64,000 nt of DNA from JAIQFL01 sp035295745 (lineage in GTDB: Bacteria; Acidobacteriota; Terriglobia; Bryobacterales; Bryobacteraceae): assembly GCA_035295745.1 (NCBI GenBank), contig DATGIL010000047.1, positions 1-64,000 on the forward strand, written 5' to 3'. A program made the translations under genes and the position numbers. Below are positions 52,182 through 62,830 of the stretch, one piece after another. Positions within the stretch are counted from its first letter, which is position 1; each line of letters starts with the position of its first letter. The notes under the pieces were generated by a model that saw only the letters and a program-made list of their open reading frames with translations, was not told where the DNA came from and ran no database searches.

Positions 52182-52580
52182 TTACGATACTGGGACGCCG
52201 CTGCGAATGAACGTGACGATCGCGTCGAGCGATGCGCCCGGCTGAAACACCGCAGCGACACCTTGCTTCTTCAGCGCTTCGGCATCTTCATCGGGAATGA
52301 TTCCGCCGACGATCAGCATCACATCCATCATGTCTTTCTCGCGGAGTAATTCGAGCACCCGGGGAACAATCGCATTGTGCGCGCCCGAGAGAATCGAGAG
52401 GCCGATTACCTGAACGTCCTCCTGCAGCGCCGCATTCACAATCATTTCCGGAGTCTGCCGCAGGCCGGTATAGATCACTTCCATGCCGGCGTCCCGCAAC
52501 GCGCGCGCGATGATCTTGGCGCCGCGATCGTGGCCGTCCAACCCGGGCTTGGCCACCAACACTCGAATCGGTCGTGACAT
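52182..52580 (-). CDS. methylmalonyl-CoA mutase, cobalamin-binding subunit
   Basis: The 132-residue protein is a stand-alone B12-binding domain: VLVAKPGLDGHDRGAKII has the DxHxxG cobalamin-ligand motif, then VIGLSILSGAHNAIVP and MLIVGGIIPDEDAEALKKQG. It supplies the cobalamin half of methylmalonyl-CoA mutase, whose catalytic subunit is encoded 4 bp upstream. The start at 52580 gives the normal N-terminus MSRPIRVLVAKPG. The stop touches a repeat array. Confidence 0.95.
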   Translation of the reverse strand: MSRPIRVLVAKPGLDGHDRGAKIIARALRDAGMEVIYTGLRQTPEMIVNAALQEDVQVIGLSILSGAHNAIVPRVLELLREKDMMDVMLIVGGIIPDEDAEALKKQGVAAVFQPGASLDAIVTFIRSGVPVS

Positions 52581-52584
52581 GAGT

Positions 52585-54177
<1,593 letters not shown>

Positions 54178-54298
54178 GGGCGTTCGCTACCGCCTATCTT
54201 ACCTCTGTAGGGCACAACTTTTCGGGGGTGGCGCCTGATTTTACCCCCGCACATTGCGTGTTTCCGCTCGCATCGGCGCTTCTAGAAAGGACCGCGCA

Positions 54299-56245
54299 TT
54301 ACGCTTCGTGAACGTCTTCGAGATACGTGTAGCCGTGCAGGCCCTCTTCGTAGAATTTGAGCAGACTGCCGCTTTCCTCGTAGCTCAACCGGCCTTCGCG
54401 CAGAGCCGCCTCTACGTCGCGCCGCAGACGCGAAACCAGCGAGTCCGACTTGAATTGGACGTAGTCCAGCACTTCGCGCACGGTGTCTCCCTTGATCACC
54501 GAATCCAACATCACTTCGCCGGTCGGCCCGAGGCGCACGTGTACCGCATTGGTATCGCCGAACAGATTGTGAAGGTCGCCCAGGATCTCCTGGTACGCGC
54601 CCAGCAGGAACGCCCCGAGGTAGTAGTCGCCGCCGCTAAAGGGATGCAGCGCGAGGGTCCGCTTCACATCCCGGCGATCAATGAATGCGTCGACTTTGCC
54701 GTCCGAATCGCATGTAATGTCGCCAAGTACCGCGGGCCGGGTCGGCTCCTCTTCCAGCCGGTGAATCGGCATGATGGGGAAGAGCTGCTTAATCGCCCAG
54801 CTATCGGGCATGCTCTGGAAGAGCGAGAAGTTGCAGAAGTAGGTGTCGGAGAGCATCGCGTCGATGCCCTCAAGCTCCTCGGGAAAGTAGTCCAGGTCGC
54901 TCGCCATCTTCTGAATGCGCCGGCAGATCGCCCAATAGAGATTCTCAGCCACACAGCGTTGTTCGAGAGAAAGATATCCCAGGCTGAAAAGGTTCAGAGC
55001 CTGGTCGAGCGCCTGCTGCGCGTCGTGGTAGCTCTCGAGCAGATTCTTGGCGGTGAGCCCGCGATAGGTCTCCTGGAGATCGATGAGGGGTTGCTCGGCA
55101 TCCGGCGGCGGCTCCCCGGGCACGTCCGCCTCGCCCATTCCCGAAACGCCCAGGACGTTGAACACCAGGACGCTATGATACGCCACCACCGCTCGGCCGC
55201 TTTCGGTGACGATGGTGGGATGGGCCACACCCACCTCATCGCACACGTTCTGCACGTGATAGATGATGTCGTTGGCGTACTCCTGGAGCGTGTAGTTCAC
55301 GCTGGATTCGAAGTCCGTCTGCGAGCCGTCGTAATCGATACCAAGGCCGCCGCCGACGTCGAGATATTTCAGGCCCGCTCCCGCCCGCGCCAGGTCGACG
55401 TAAACACGCACGGCTTCGTTCACGGCGCCTTTGATCTGCCGGATGTTGGTAATCTGGCTGCCCAGATGAAAGTGCAGCAGGTTGAGGCAGTCCGCCATCC
55501 CCAGATCTTTCAACTCCTGGAGCGCACGCATGGCTTCGGTCGCCGAGAGTCCGAATTTGGAGCGAAAGCCGCCTGACGATTTCCAACGTCCCGACCCGCG
55601 GCTGGCAAGCTTGACGCGCAAGCCGATCGCCGGGCGCACCCCCACGCGCTGGCTGTATTTCAGGATGAGGTGCAGTTCCGTATACTTTTCGACCACCGGG
55701 ATGATCCGCCGGCCCATCTTCTGCGCCAGCATGGCCATCTCGATGTACTCATCGTCTTTGAAGCCGTTGCAGATGATGGGAGTGTCGTTGGTGGCCATGG
55801 CCATCACGGCCATCAGCTCCGGTTTGGACCCGGCCTCGAGGCCGAAACGGTACGGACGGCCGAACTCCACGACTTCTTCTACCACCTGCCGTTGTTGATT
55901 CACCTTGATGGGGTAGACACAGCAGTAATCGCCCTGATACTTATGCTCGGCGATGGCGGTGGCAAACGCGCTGTGGATCTCGCCCAGGCGATGTTTCAGA
56001 ATGTCGGCGAAGCGGATGAGAATCGGCAGATTGATGCCGCGCAGCACCAGTGTGTCCACCAGCTTCTTGAGGTCGGCGGAGCAGGCCGGATCCTTCTCCG
56101 GATGCACGCGAACGTGGCCGTTCTCCCCAACCGAAAAATATCCTTTACCCCAGCTTGCGACGTCGTAGAAGTCGCTGGCCACCTGGGGCGTCCATCGTTC
56201 CGTCGGCTCCATGACCACCGAATTCTTGCGTCCGTTTCTATCCAA
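54299..56245 (-). CDS. speA: biosynthetic arginine decarboxylase
   Basis: The 648-residue protein is the PLP-dependent SpeA type: YFSVGENGHVRVHPEKD, the PLP-Lys segment CCVYPIKVNQQRQVVEEVVE, FGRPYRFGLEAGSKPELMAV, the Gly-rich phosphate site LDVGGGLGIDYDGSQTDFES and the NSY-type C-terminal domain. It makes agmatine, the first step to putrescine and spermidine. The start is a TTG at 56245 with GAGGAG 8 bases upstream; an ATG 11 codons in is an alternative. Confidence 0.95.
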   Translation of the reverse strand: MDRNGRKNSVVMEPTERWTPQVASDFYDVASWGKGYFSVGENGHVRVHPEKDPACSADLKKLVDTLVLRGINLPILIRFADILKHRLGEIHSAFATAIAEHKYQGDYCCVYPIKVNQQRQVVEEVVEFGRPYRFGLEAGSKPELMAVMAMATNDTPIICNGFKDDEYIEMAMLAQKMGRRIIPVVEKYTELHLILKYSQRVGVRPAIGLRVKLASRGSGRWKSSGGFRSKFGLSATEAMRALQELKDLGMADCLNLLHFHLGSQITNIRQIKGAVNEAVRVYVDLARAGAGLKYLDVGGGLGIDYDGSQTDFESSVNYTLQEYANDIIYHVQNVCDEVGVAHPTIVTESGRAVVAYHSVLVFNVLGVSGMGEADVPGEPPPDAEQPLIDLQETYRGLTAKNLLESYHDAQQALDQALNLFSLGYLSLEQRCVAENLYWAICRRIQKMASDLDYFPEELEGIDAMLSDTYFCNFSLFQSMPDSWAIKQLFPIMPIHRLEEEPTRPAVLGDITCDSDGKVDAFIDRRDVKRTLALHPFSGGDYYLGAFLLGAYQEILGDLHNLFGDTNAVHVRLGPTGEVMLDSVIKGDTVREVLDYVQFKSDSLVSRLRRDVEAALREGRLSYEESGSLLKFYEEGLHGYTYLEDVHEA

Positions 56246-56333
56246 CGTGGCATCTCCTCACGCTTTCAGTTTCCTTCGAACGTCGGGCTGTGGCAAGGAG
56301 AAATATGCTGCCTGGGGGAGTTTCGGCTGGAAA

Positions 56334-56642
56334 TTATGCGGTAGTGCTTTTGCGGAGGAGGCGGCCCACCATCTTAATCAATGTATTCAGGTTCTCCTGC
56401 GTCACGGATTGCGACTGCTGCATCGCGGCAATCTGCTCGGTTGTTACCGAAATGAAATGTTCGAGCCGCTCGTCGGTGCGCGCCTCAATCGCCGAAAGCC
56501 GTTCGATGACGCCGATCAGTTTGTCGAGGTGGCCATACATTACCAACTGCGCGTCTCCCAGTTTCTGAACGACGCTGGAAAGGTGCTCGAGGTTCTTTGC
56601 CATGCGGCCCAGCGGGTCGTGCCCGTTCGGATTGGGATACAT
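56334..56642 (-). CDS. small coiled-coil protein, unknown function
   Basis: The 102-residue protein is almost wholly helical with heptad-like spacing: MAKNLEHLSSVVQKLGDAQL, VMYGHLDKLIGVIERLSAIE, ARTDERLEHFISVTTEQIAA, ENLNTLIKMVGRLLRK. It has no signal. It probably forms a homo-oligomeric coil. The ATG at 56642 is used because the upstream codons fall in the G-rich repeat region and are Arg/Pro-rich. There is no good ribosome site, so expression is uncertain. Confidence 0.5.
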   Translation of the reverse strand: MYPNPNGHDPLGRMAKNLEHLSSVVQKLGDAQLVMYGHLDKLIGVIERLSAIEARTDERLEHFISVTTEQIAAMQQSQSVTQENLNTLIKMVGRLLRKSTTA

Positions 56643-56699
56643 ATTGGTAGAAGAATAACACGACTGGCGAGTGAGGGCTTTGTGACAGGCGTGGCGCAA

Positions 56700-57290
56700 A
56701 CACCCTTGAAAGCAGGGGTTGGGGATTAGGGGTTGGGGGTTCGAGGCGTGTCGCTGCGGCCGAGCCTGTCCGCCTGGCACGCGCCGCTTTCATTGGAATC
56801 CATGACGGCGAAGCAGCCCAAGACAACTCCTGTTTGGCGCGTCGAGACTCCGTCATCTCGACCCTTTCCGGGTGGCCGCAATTCCCACCGCAGCCTTCCC
56901 AAATACCCTCTTGCGGTTCAGACTCACTGGACCCGCGGAACAGTCTCGACAGAGTGTCGAGACGCCAAAGAGGAGTCTTTGCGCCACGGCTACACCCTTG
57001 AAAGCAGGGGTTGGGGGTTAGGGGTTGGGGTTTGGGGGTTCGCGGCGTGTCGCCGCGACCGAGCCTATCCGCCTGGCGAACGCGCCGCTTTCATTGGAAT
57101 CCATGACAGCGAAGCAGCCCAAGACAACTCCTGTTTGGCGCATCGAGACTCCGTCATCTCGGCGCCTTCGGGTGGCCGCAATTCCCGCCGCAGCCTTCCC
57201 AAATACCCTCTTGCGGTCAGACTCAGTGGACCCGCGGAACAGTCTCGACAGAGTGTCGAGACGCCAAAGAGGAGTCTTTGCGCCACGGCT
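56700..57290. repeat. tandem duplication of a 292/299-bp unit, with G-quadruplex-like runs and double hairpins
   Basis: Unit 1 (56700-56991) and unit 2 (56992-57290) begin ACACCCTTGAAAGCAGGGG and end TTTGCGCCACGGCT, with more than 90% identity and a few small indels; ACACCC of a third copy follows. Each contains runs of G (unit 1: 56715-18, 56721-24, 56729-32, 56735-39; unit 2: 57007-10, 57013-17, 57021-24, 57027-30, 57034-38) and, near its end, the double hairpin seen at 49264-49303 (56943-56981; 57242-57280). No protein-coding frame is convincing. The array separates the coiled-coil gene from transketolase. Confidence 0.85.
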
Positions 57291-57339
57291 ACACCCGGAA
57301 TGACATAACCTAAGGGAATCCGACTGGAAGGAGCTACTC

Positions 57340-59400
57340 ATGGAACTCGATCAGCTTTGCGTGAATACGATTCGCACTTTGTCCATCGATGCGATTCAGC
57401 AGGCCAACTCCGGCCACCCGGGGACGCCGATGGGGATGGCGCCGACGGTGTATTGCCTCTGGCAGCGAATCCTGAGGTTCGATCCCGAGGATCCCATCTG
57501 GCCGAATCGCGATCGCTTCGTGCTCTCCGCCGGACATGCCTCCATGCTGCTCTACAGCATGCTGCATCTGACCGGAACTAAAGCAGTCGGGTCCGACTAC
57601 GAAGTCGGAGGCAAGCCCACCGTCTCGCTCGACGACATCAAGCACTTCCGCCAGTTCGGCAGCCGCTGCGCCGGGCATCCCGAGTATCACTGGACTTCCG
57701 GTGTGGAATCGACCACCGGGCCGCTGGGGCAAGGAGTGGCCACCAGCGTCGGCATGGCGATCGCCAGCCGCTGGCTCGCCACGCGCTACAATCGCCCCGG
57801 CTTCGAGTTGTTCAACTTCAACACCTACGCGCTGTGCGGCGATGGCTGCATGATGGAAGGCGTCTCCAGCGAGGCCGCGTCGTTGGCCGCGCATCTCGAG
57901 TTGGATAATCTCTGCTGGATCTACGATAGCAACCGGGTGACGATCGAAGGCCACACCGAGATTGCGTTCACCGAGAATGTGGCAGCGCGTTTCGCGGCCT
58001 ATGGATGGAACGTGCTGCATGTCACCGACGCCAACGATCTGGACGGCATTGAAGCGGCCCTGCGCCTGTTTCAAGTCACCAAAGGGCGGCCGACGCTGAT
58101 CGTGGTGGCGAGCCATATCGGGTACGGGTCGCCGCACCGGCAGGACTCTCCCGCGGCGCACGGCGAGCCGCTCGGGGAAGCAGAAATCAAGCTCACCAAG
58201 CGGGCGTACGGCTGGCCCGAGGATGCGCACTTCCTGGTGCCGGAAGGCGTGATGGAGCATTTCCAGGAAGGCATCGGAAAGCGTAGCGGCGCGTTACATC
58301 AGGCATGGCGTGAAATGTTCCAGGAGTATATGCGGCAGTTTCCCGACCTGGCGCGCGAGATCGGTCAGATGCAGCGCCGCGATCTGCCGGAAGGCTGGGA
58401 CAAGAACCTGCCCGTCTTCCCGGCGGACCCCAAGGGCGTAGCCGGCCGGGATGCCTCCGCCAAGATACTGAACGTTCTCGCGCAGAACGTGCCGTGGATT
58501 GTGGGCGGCGCGGCCGACCTTGCGCCATCCACCAAGACCCATCTCACGTTCGACGCGGCGGGCGATTTCCAGCCCGGGAGTCCCAGCGGCCGCAACCTGC
58601 ACTTCGGTGTACGCGAGCATGCCATGACGTCGATCGTCAACGGCCTGTCGCTCTCCAAGCTGCGCTCCTACGGCTCGGGCTTCCTGATCTTCAGCGATTA
58701 CGCGCGCGGCGCCATCCGCCTGGGAGCCATCATGGAACTGCCCGTAATCCACATTTTCACGCACGACTCGATTGGGGTGGGCGAGGACGGACCGACCCAT
58801 CAGCCAATCGAACAGCTCATCTCGCTGCGCGCCATCCCGCACCTGATCGTGCTGCGGCCGGCGGATGCGAATGAGACCTTGGAGGCGTGGAAGGTGATCA
58901 TGGGTCAGAAGCACCATCCGGTGGCGCTGATCCTGACGCGCCAACCGCTGCCGACGTTGGCGCGACCGCCTTATGCCTCAGCCGCGGGCGTGGCGAAGGG
59001 CGCGTACGTGCTGGCCGACAGCGGCACGGCGCCGGAGGTGCTCCTGCTCGGGACCGGTAGCGAGGTTTCGCTGTGCGTGGCGGCGTACGAGCAACTCACC
59101 TCGGAGGGAATCGCGGCGCGCGTGGTCAGCATGCCCTCGTGGGAATTGTTTGAGCTGCAGAGCAAGGAATATCGGGACAGCGTCCTGCCGCCGGCAGTGA
59201 CCGCTCGAGTGGCTGTGGAGCAGGCTTCGACCTTGGGCTGGTCGCGTTACGTCGGGATGACCGGATCGACCCTGGCGATGAATACGTTCGGAGCGTCGGC
59301 TCCATTGAAGGTACTGCAACAGCAGTTTGGATTTACTAAAGAGAACGTGGTGGAGGCGGCTAAGACGCAAATGGCGCTGGCGAAAAAGGCTTCGGCCTGA
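57340..59400 (+). CDS. tkt: transketolase
   Basis: The 686-residue enzyme transfers two-carbon ketol groups in the pentose-phosphate pathway. It has NTIRTLSIDAIQQANSGHPG, the thiamine-diphosphate motif from ALCGDGCMMEGVSSEAASLA to AHLELDNLCWIYDSNRVTIE, and the second-domain signature FGVREHAMTSIVNGLSL. It is complete. GGAG lies 11 bases upstream of the ATG, after ACTGGAAGGAGC. The double-hairpin element ends 59 bp upstream. It is monocistronic or followed by the small gene at 59437. Confidence 0.97.
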   Translation: MELDQLCVNTIRTLSIDAIQQANSGHPGTPMGMAPTVYCLWQRILRFDPEDPIWPNRDRFVLSAGHASMLLYSMLHLTGTKAVGSDYEVGGKPTVSLDDIKHFRQFGSRCAGHPEYHWTSGVESTTGPLGQGVATSVGMAIASRWLATRYNRPGFELFNFNTYALCGDGCMMEGVSSEAASLAAHLELDNLCWIYDSNRVTIEGHTEIAFTENVAARFAAYGWNVLHVTDANDLDGIEAALRLFQVTKGRPTLIVVASHIGYGSPHRQDSPAAHGEPLGEAEIKLTKRAYGWPEDAHFLVPEGVMEHFQEGIGKRSGALHQAWREMFQEYMRQFPDLAREIGQMQRRDLPEGWDKNLPVFPADPKGVAGRDASAKILNVLAQNVPWIVGGAADLAPSTKTHLTFDAAGDFQPGSPSGRNLHFGVREHAMTSIVNGLSLSKLRSYGSGFLIFSDYARGAIRLGAIMELPVIHIFTHDSIGVGEDGPTHQPIEQLISLRAIPHLIVLRPADANETLEAWKVIMGQKHHPVALILTRQPLPTLARPPYASAAGVAKGAYVLADSGTAPEVLLLGTGSEVSLCVAAYEQLTSEGIAARVVSMPSWELFELQSKEYRDSVLPPAVTARVAVEQASTLGWSRYVGMTGSTLAMNTFGASAPLKVLQQQFGFTKENVVEAAKTQMALAKKASA

Positions 59401-59436
59401 GATCGCCGCGCGGTATTTCAGTTATACTCATCTCAA

Positions 59437-59829
59437 ATGGCGATTGGCGCAGGTGCCAGGGTGCTTGACTACGACACCGTGGAATTGCGTGGAGGACGAC
59501 TCCATAAGCTTCGGCTCTCCGAAGCCAGAATGCTTGGCGAGGACGATCGGATGGTGGCAGTCGCTAAATGCTACTGCCGTTCGCACGACGTCCTGACGGC
59601 CGTGGAGGCGGAGCTGCAGATGCGTCCCACCTTTGTGTTTCCAGGAGAATTCTTCGCGGACTTGGAAGGCCTGATCGGGCGGGAACTGGAAGGCCGGATT
59701 TACGCGGACAGTGAGGGCCGGCGGGTGAAGTTCCATCTGAATCTGACGGAACATGCCGGCTTCCAGTTCGACGAGGCCGACCGGAGTCTCAACAGTCCCT
59801 GGTACGACGACAGCGTCCTTAAAGAGTAA
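59437..59829 (+). CDS. hypothetical protein, 130 residues
   Basis: The protein has no signal or membrane segment. It looks like a compact alpha/beta or all-beta fold: VLDYDTVELRGGRLHKLRLS, VAKCYCRSHDVLTAVEAELQ, TFVFPGEFFADLEGLIGREL, EGRIYADSEGRRVKFHLNLT, and an acidic end (FDEADRSLNSPWYDDSVLKE). I recognise no family. The start is 36 bp after transketolase and follows AGTTATACT, a possible -10 box, so it may be independently expressed. Confidence 0.6.
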   Translation: MAIGAGARVLDYDTVELRGGRLHKLRLSEARMLGEDDRMVAVAKCYCRSHDVLTAVEAELQMRPTFVFPGEFFADLEGLIGRELEGRIYADSEGRRVKFHLNLTEHAGFQFDEADRSLNSPWYDDSVLKE

Positions 59830-60058
59830 GTTCAACCGCGCACCAGCAGATCGGCGAAAGCGGATGGCCGTCGTCCGATCCGACATCACCCCACAATTCG
59901 CTATTAATGTTGTTTCCCGTGATCATTCCATGATCATATCCAGCCCTTCTTTCCGCCCTATTGAATAGCGGGCTCAATCCGTAAACCAGCCGAGTTCTTC
60001 TGGGAACCGGCGGTCCCGTGCTGAGTCCGTCGATTTCGACCGAAAGGCCTTACTGCTT

Positions 60059-60514
60059 ATGACCCTCCGCGCCACCATAGTCCTTTTTTCAGCCGTCCTT
60101 GTGCTCCCGGCGGCTTCCCGGATCGATGATCCGAAGAGCTTTGTCACCGCAGTCTACCAGCACTACATCGCAGACTCGAAGGAGCACCCGTATGCGCCAC
60201 CCGACGACATCTACACCGCGCGTTTGAAAAAGCTTTTTCAAGCTGACAAGAAGAAAGCTAAGGGCGAAGTTGGCTGCCTGGATTTCGATTTCTGGGTCAA
60301 TGGTCAGGACTGGACGATTACGAATCTCACCGTCACCAGTGCGGATCAGGGCCAAGACCAAAAAACCGTGATCGCCAAATTCGTGAACCTGGGTGAACCT
60401 GAGGAGATCCACTTCGATTTCCGGCGGAATGGCAACGCCTGGCTGCTGGACGACGTACAGTCTGTCATGGCGAACCGATGGTCTCTATCCGAGATCATGA
60501 AATGCGTCTATTGA
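60059..60514 (+). CDS. exported DUF3828-like protein
   Basis: The 151-residue protein has a signal (MTLRATIVLFSAVLVLPAAS) and the pattern SFVTAVYQHYIADSKEHPYA, LDFDFWVNGQDWTITNLTV, TVIAKFVNLGEPEEIHFDF and NAWLLDDVQSVMANRWSLSE, close to DUF3828 domains found in periplasmic proteins. Function unknown. The ~230 bp before it shows no gene. A repeat array starts ten bases after its stop. Confidence 0.65.
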   Translation: MTLRATIVLFSAVLVLPAASRIDDPKSFVTAVYQHYIADSKEHPYAPPDDIYTARLKKLFQADKKKAKGEVGCLDFDFWVNGQDWTITNLTVTSADQGQDQKTVIAKFVNLGEPEEIHFDFRRNGNAWLLDDVQSVMANRWSLSEIMKCVY

Positions 60515-60523
60515 ATCAGGTTG

Positions 60524-60905
60524 GCGCGTCAGCAAGCGATCACTAATCAGAGGGCGGAAACGCTCCCTCACGGTCGCGGCTCGTAAGCTACCCAAATACG
60601 TTCGCGCGATACGTGCGCCTGCGAGCCGCGCGCGTCAGCAAGCGATCACTAATCAGAGTGCGAAACGCTCCCTCACGGTCGCGGCTCGTAAACTACCCAA
60701 ATGCGTTCGCGCGATACGTGCGCCCGCGAGCCGCGCGCGTCAGCAAGCGATCACTCATCAGAGGGCGGAAACGCTCCCTCACGGTCGCGGCTCGTAAGCT
60801 ACCCAAATACGTTCGCGCGATACGTGCGCCCGCGAGCCGCGCGCGTCAGCAAGCGATCACTCATCAGAGGGCGGAAACGCTCCCTCGCGGTCGCGGCTCG
60901 TAGCG
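60524..60905. repeat. tandem array of four ~106-bp repeat units
   Basis: The core CGCTCCCTCACGGTCGCGGC starts at 60561, 60666, 60772 and 60878 (the last with one change), a spacing of 105-106 bp, preceded by a partial unit from 60524. Units are about 95% identical. Each has GCGGCTCGTAAGCTACCC, TACGTTCGCGCGATACGTGC and GAGCCGCGCGCGTCAGCAAG; GGCTCG/CGAGCC could pair. Too long and too similar in the 'spacers' to be a CRISPR array. Confidence 0.9.
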
Positions 60906-60937
60906 TACCCAATTCGTCGCCGCCAGTCACGTACAGC

Positions 60938-61432
60938 CTAGTGAGGGGCCGCCAGGGGCAGGAACAACGTCCGCGGCTGACTCTCCAGCGCCCGGAATCC
61001 GTGGTGCTGGTAGAATGCAACCGCTCGATCGTTCTTGGCATCGACAAGCAGGGTGAAAGCAGCGGCCGCGTCCTGCGTACTTCGATGGACCGCGTTCATC
61101 AGCATCGCCGCGGCCAGCCCGCGCCCCTGAAATTTCTCGTCGACCGCAAGACGGCCGATCCGAACCGCGGGCAGAGTGGGATAACGAGGCAGGCGTTTGG
61201 TCTCTTCGGGCGGAAGCTTGGTGAGCGCAACGCTGGCCGCCGACAAGGAGTAAAAGGCGGCGATCTGCCCGGTTACGGCTTCGACCGCGACAAAGCAATT
61301 CGTGATGCGGCGACGAATGTCTTGCGTGACCTGCGTTTGAAAATACCGGTCGAGCGCTTCTTCCCCGCAATGAAAGGCGCTGGGATCATGTCCCTCGCCG
61401 AGAGGCTCGAAACGAAAAGGGGCACGAGTCAT
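60938..61432 (-). CDS. GNAT-family acetyltransferase, TacT-like toxin
   Basis: The 164-residue protein has the toxin-type GNAT layout: PFRFEPLGEGHDPSAFHCGE, ALDRYFQTQVTQDIRRRITN, GQIAAFYSLSAASVALTKLP, the acetyl-CoA loop LAVDEKFQGRGLAAAMLMNA and LLVDAKNDRAVAFYQHHGF. Such proteins acetylate charged aminoacyl-tRNA and stop translation. Its ATG overlaps the stop of a DUF1778/RHH antitoxin frame as ATGA, the normal gene order. That antitoxin frame has an internal stop, so the toxin would lack its usual partner. It ends beside the repeat array. Confidence 0.85.
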   Translation of the reverse strand: MTRAPFRFEPLGEGHDPSAFHCGEEALDRYFQTQVTQDIRRRITNCFVAVEAVTGQIAAFYSLSAASVALTKLPPEETKRLPRYPTLPAVRIGRLAVDEKFQGRGLAAAMLMNAVHRSTQDAAAAFTLLVDAKNDRAVAFYQHHGFRALESQPRTLFLPLAAPH

Positions 61433-61710
61433 TCCACGCCAAACAGTTCACGGTATCGCTTGGCAGCCCGTTTGAGAGTCGCGGTCGGCTCAGGCGGATT
61501 GAGGATCGCCTTGGCGATCTGGCGCTGATCCTGGATCGAAAGACGAAAGATCTCGGTCTGCTCGATGGCCCGGCAAGCGGCTTAGTCGGCGGCTACCACA
61601 AAATCCGTGAGCGTGCGCCACTGGATTTCCGCCGCTCGTTTCAGGCGTGCCATGACTTCGTGAGGCAAACGCGCTTCCAGGCGGGCGGTGGGTTGGGGGT
61701 CCGGCTTCAT
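61429..61710 (-). pseudogene. DUF1778 antitoxin gene (TacA-like) with in-frame stop
   Basis: The frame from ATG 61710 reads PTARLEARLPHEVMARLKRA, then IQWRTLTDFVVAAD and a TAA (61582-61584). The frame then continues AACRAIEQTEIFRLSIQDQR, QIAKAILNPPEPTATLKRAA, KRYRELFGVE to TGA at 61429-61431. The first part is the ribbon-helix-helix DNA-binding domain and the second the toxin-binding tail, in the usual order for TacA. There is no internal ATG for the tail. The stop also falls where the family has one more codon, so a small deletion may accompany the mutation. The gene probably makes only a 42-residue DNA-binding piece. Confidence 0.8.
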
Positions 61711-61788
61711 AGCGTCTTCACTATACGGCGTTTTGCCGTACGTGTCCATTTGCTTTTATGACTTTGCCTTTAAACCCGAATAAAATAT

Positions 61789-62345
61789 TTATCGGCTGCG
61801 GCGGCCTGGTCCCAAGATGCCGGTACGGTAACGGCTGCCCTCCAGCAGCAGATCGGCGAACTTAAGCAGTCCATCGCACAGAACAGCAAGGTACAAAAGA
61901 CGCCGATCGGCGCCGCTCCTCCGCCGGCGAAAAAAGGTGGCCAAGGGCAAGATCATCGCCAAGAAGGTCGCCGAAATGAAGGCATACATGGACGGCGTGA
62001 GCAGCCTGATCCGCCGTTATGTTCCGCCAGATCCAAAGGATATGCAGGCGTCGTTCCAGTCAGGCAAAGCGAAGCTGATTCCGGCAGCCGGACAGTTGAT
62101 CTTTACCGACTTCGCCAAGCCGGGCGACCAGGTCACGCTTACCTTCGACCCGGCAACCAAGAAGCTGCTTTCGTTCGTGGTGACAACTTACCTGGATGAT
62201 AAGAAGGACGTCGTCAGTCTCAATGCGAGCTTCAACACTTTACCGGACGGCACGAATTTCGTCGAGACGACCATCTTGGATGCAACCGCGAAAGAGATAC
62301 AGGCAAAACTACTAATTCCGAGTATCACAAGTTCGGTAGCTGAAG
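61789..62345 (+). pseudogene. exported-protein pseudogene: no start, frameshifted, apparently internally deleted
   Basis: The start is missing: the frame opens LSAAAAWSQDAGTVTAALQQ, typical of the end of a signal peptide and start of a mature protein, and continues QIGELKQSIAQN, SKVQKTPIGAAPPPAKKGG. The frame then shifts near 61936-61945 (after an A6 run) to KGKIIAKKVAEMKAYMDGVS, RYVPPDPKDMQASFQSGKAK, LTFDPATKKLLSFVVTTYLD, and fades after AKEIQAKLLIPS. A central stretch between IAQN and SKVQKTP seems lost relative to related acidobacterial proteins I recall; this was not checked. The product is non-functional as it stands. Confidence 0.6.
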
Positions 62346-62547
62346 CGACTGTCACTGGTGTGCCTCTAAGGATCTCCGTGATCTTGTTGAGGCAGCCGGT
62401 GGCAGAACCCGCCGGAAGTGGGGTGCAGGCAACTCTAACTGCCAGACCGGGCCGCTGCCGAGAAATGGGAAAGCCAGGATGGGGAAAAGCCCTGGTTACT
62501 GCAGGCTTCACCGCGCTGCCGGACTCCCTGCCGCAAATCGCGCCCGG

Positions 62548-62676
62548 ATGGTCATGTACGACTTGCGGCACACGTCTGCGACCCGGGCGGTTGAGCGCGG
62601 GGTGGAATTGCCGAAGTTGATGGCGATCCTCGGGCACTCGAATCTGCGGAGCATCATGCGGTACGTCCATATTTTC
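62548..62676 (+). pseudogene. C-terminal fragment of a tyrosine recombinase (integrase)
   Basis: The fragment reads MVMYDLRHTSATRAVERGVE, LPKLMAILGHSNLRSIMRYV, HIF. It carries the RHT, LGHS and RY blocks of the phage-integrase catalytic core, with the nucleophile-like Tyr in RYVH and Tyr in place of the first His of HxxR. There is no N-terminal part. It lies ~155 bp from tRNA-Cys, a common integration site, so it looks like the trace of a past mobile element. Confidence 0.75.
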
Positions 62677-62830
62677 CCAAACGCACATCACGGAAGGGAT
62701 GCGCAAGTTCGAGGCTGGTTCGGAATCCTGGCCGCCGCCTGCCCGCTTCGTACCGGGAAATCCCGCTACTTCCCAGGAATATGCGGAAAGGTCAAAAAAG
62801 GCGCAATGAACTTTGAATCAATGACTTGAA

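Noticed and set aside
56700..57290. telomere-like repeat or chromosome end
   Set aside because: The GGGGTTGGGG runs are short, imperfect and embedded in a duplicated unit between ordinary genes.
60524..60905. CRISPR array
   Set aside because: Units are about 106 bp and nearly identical throughout, with no variable spacers, and there are no cas genes.
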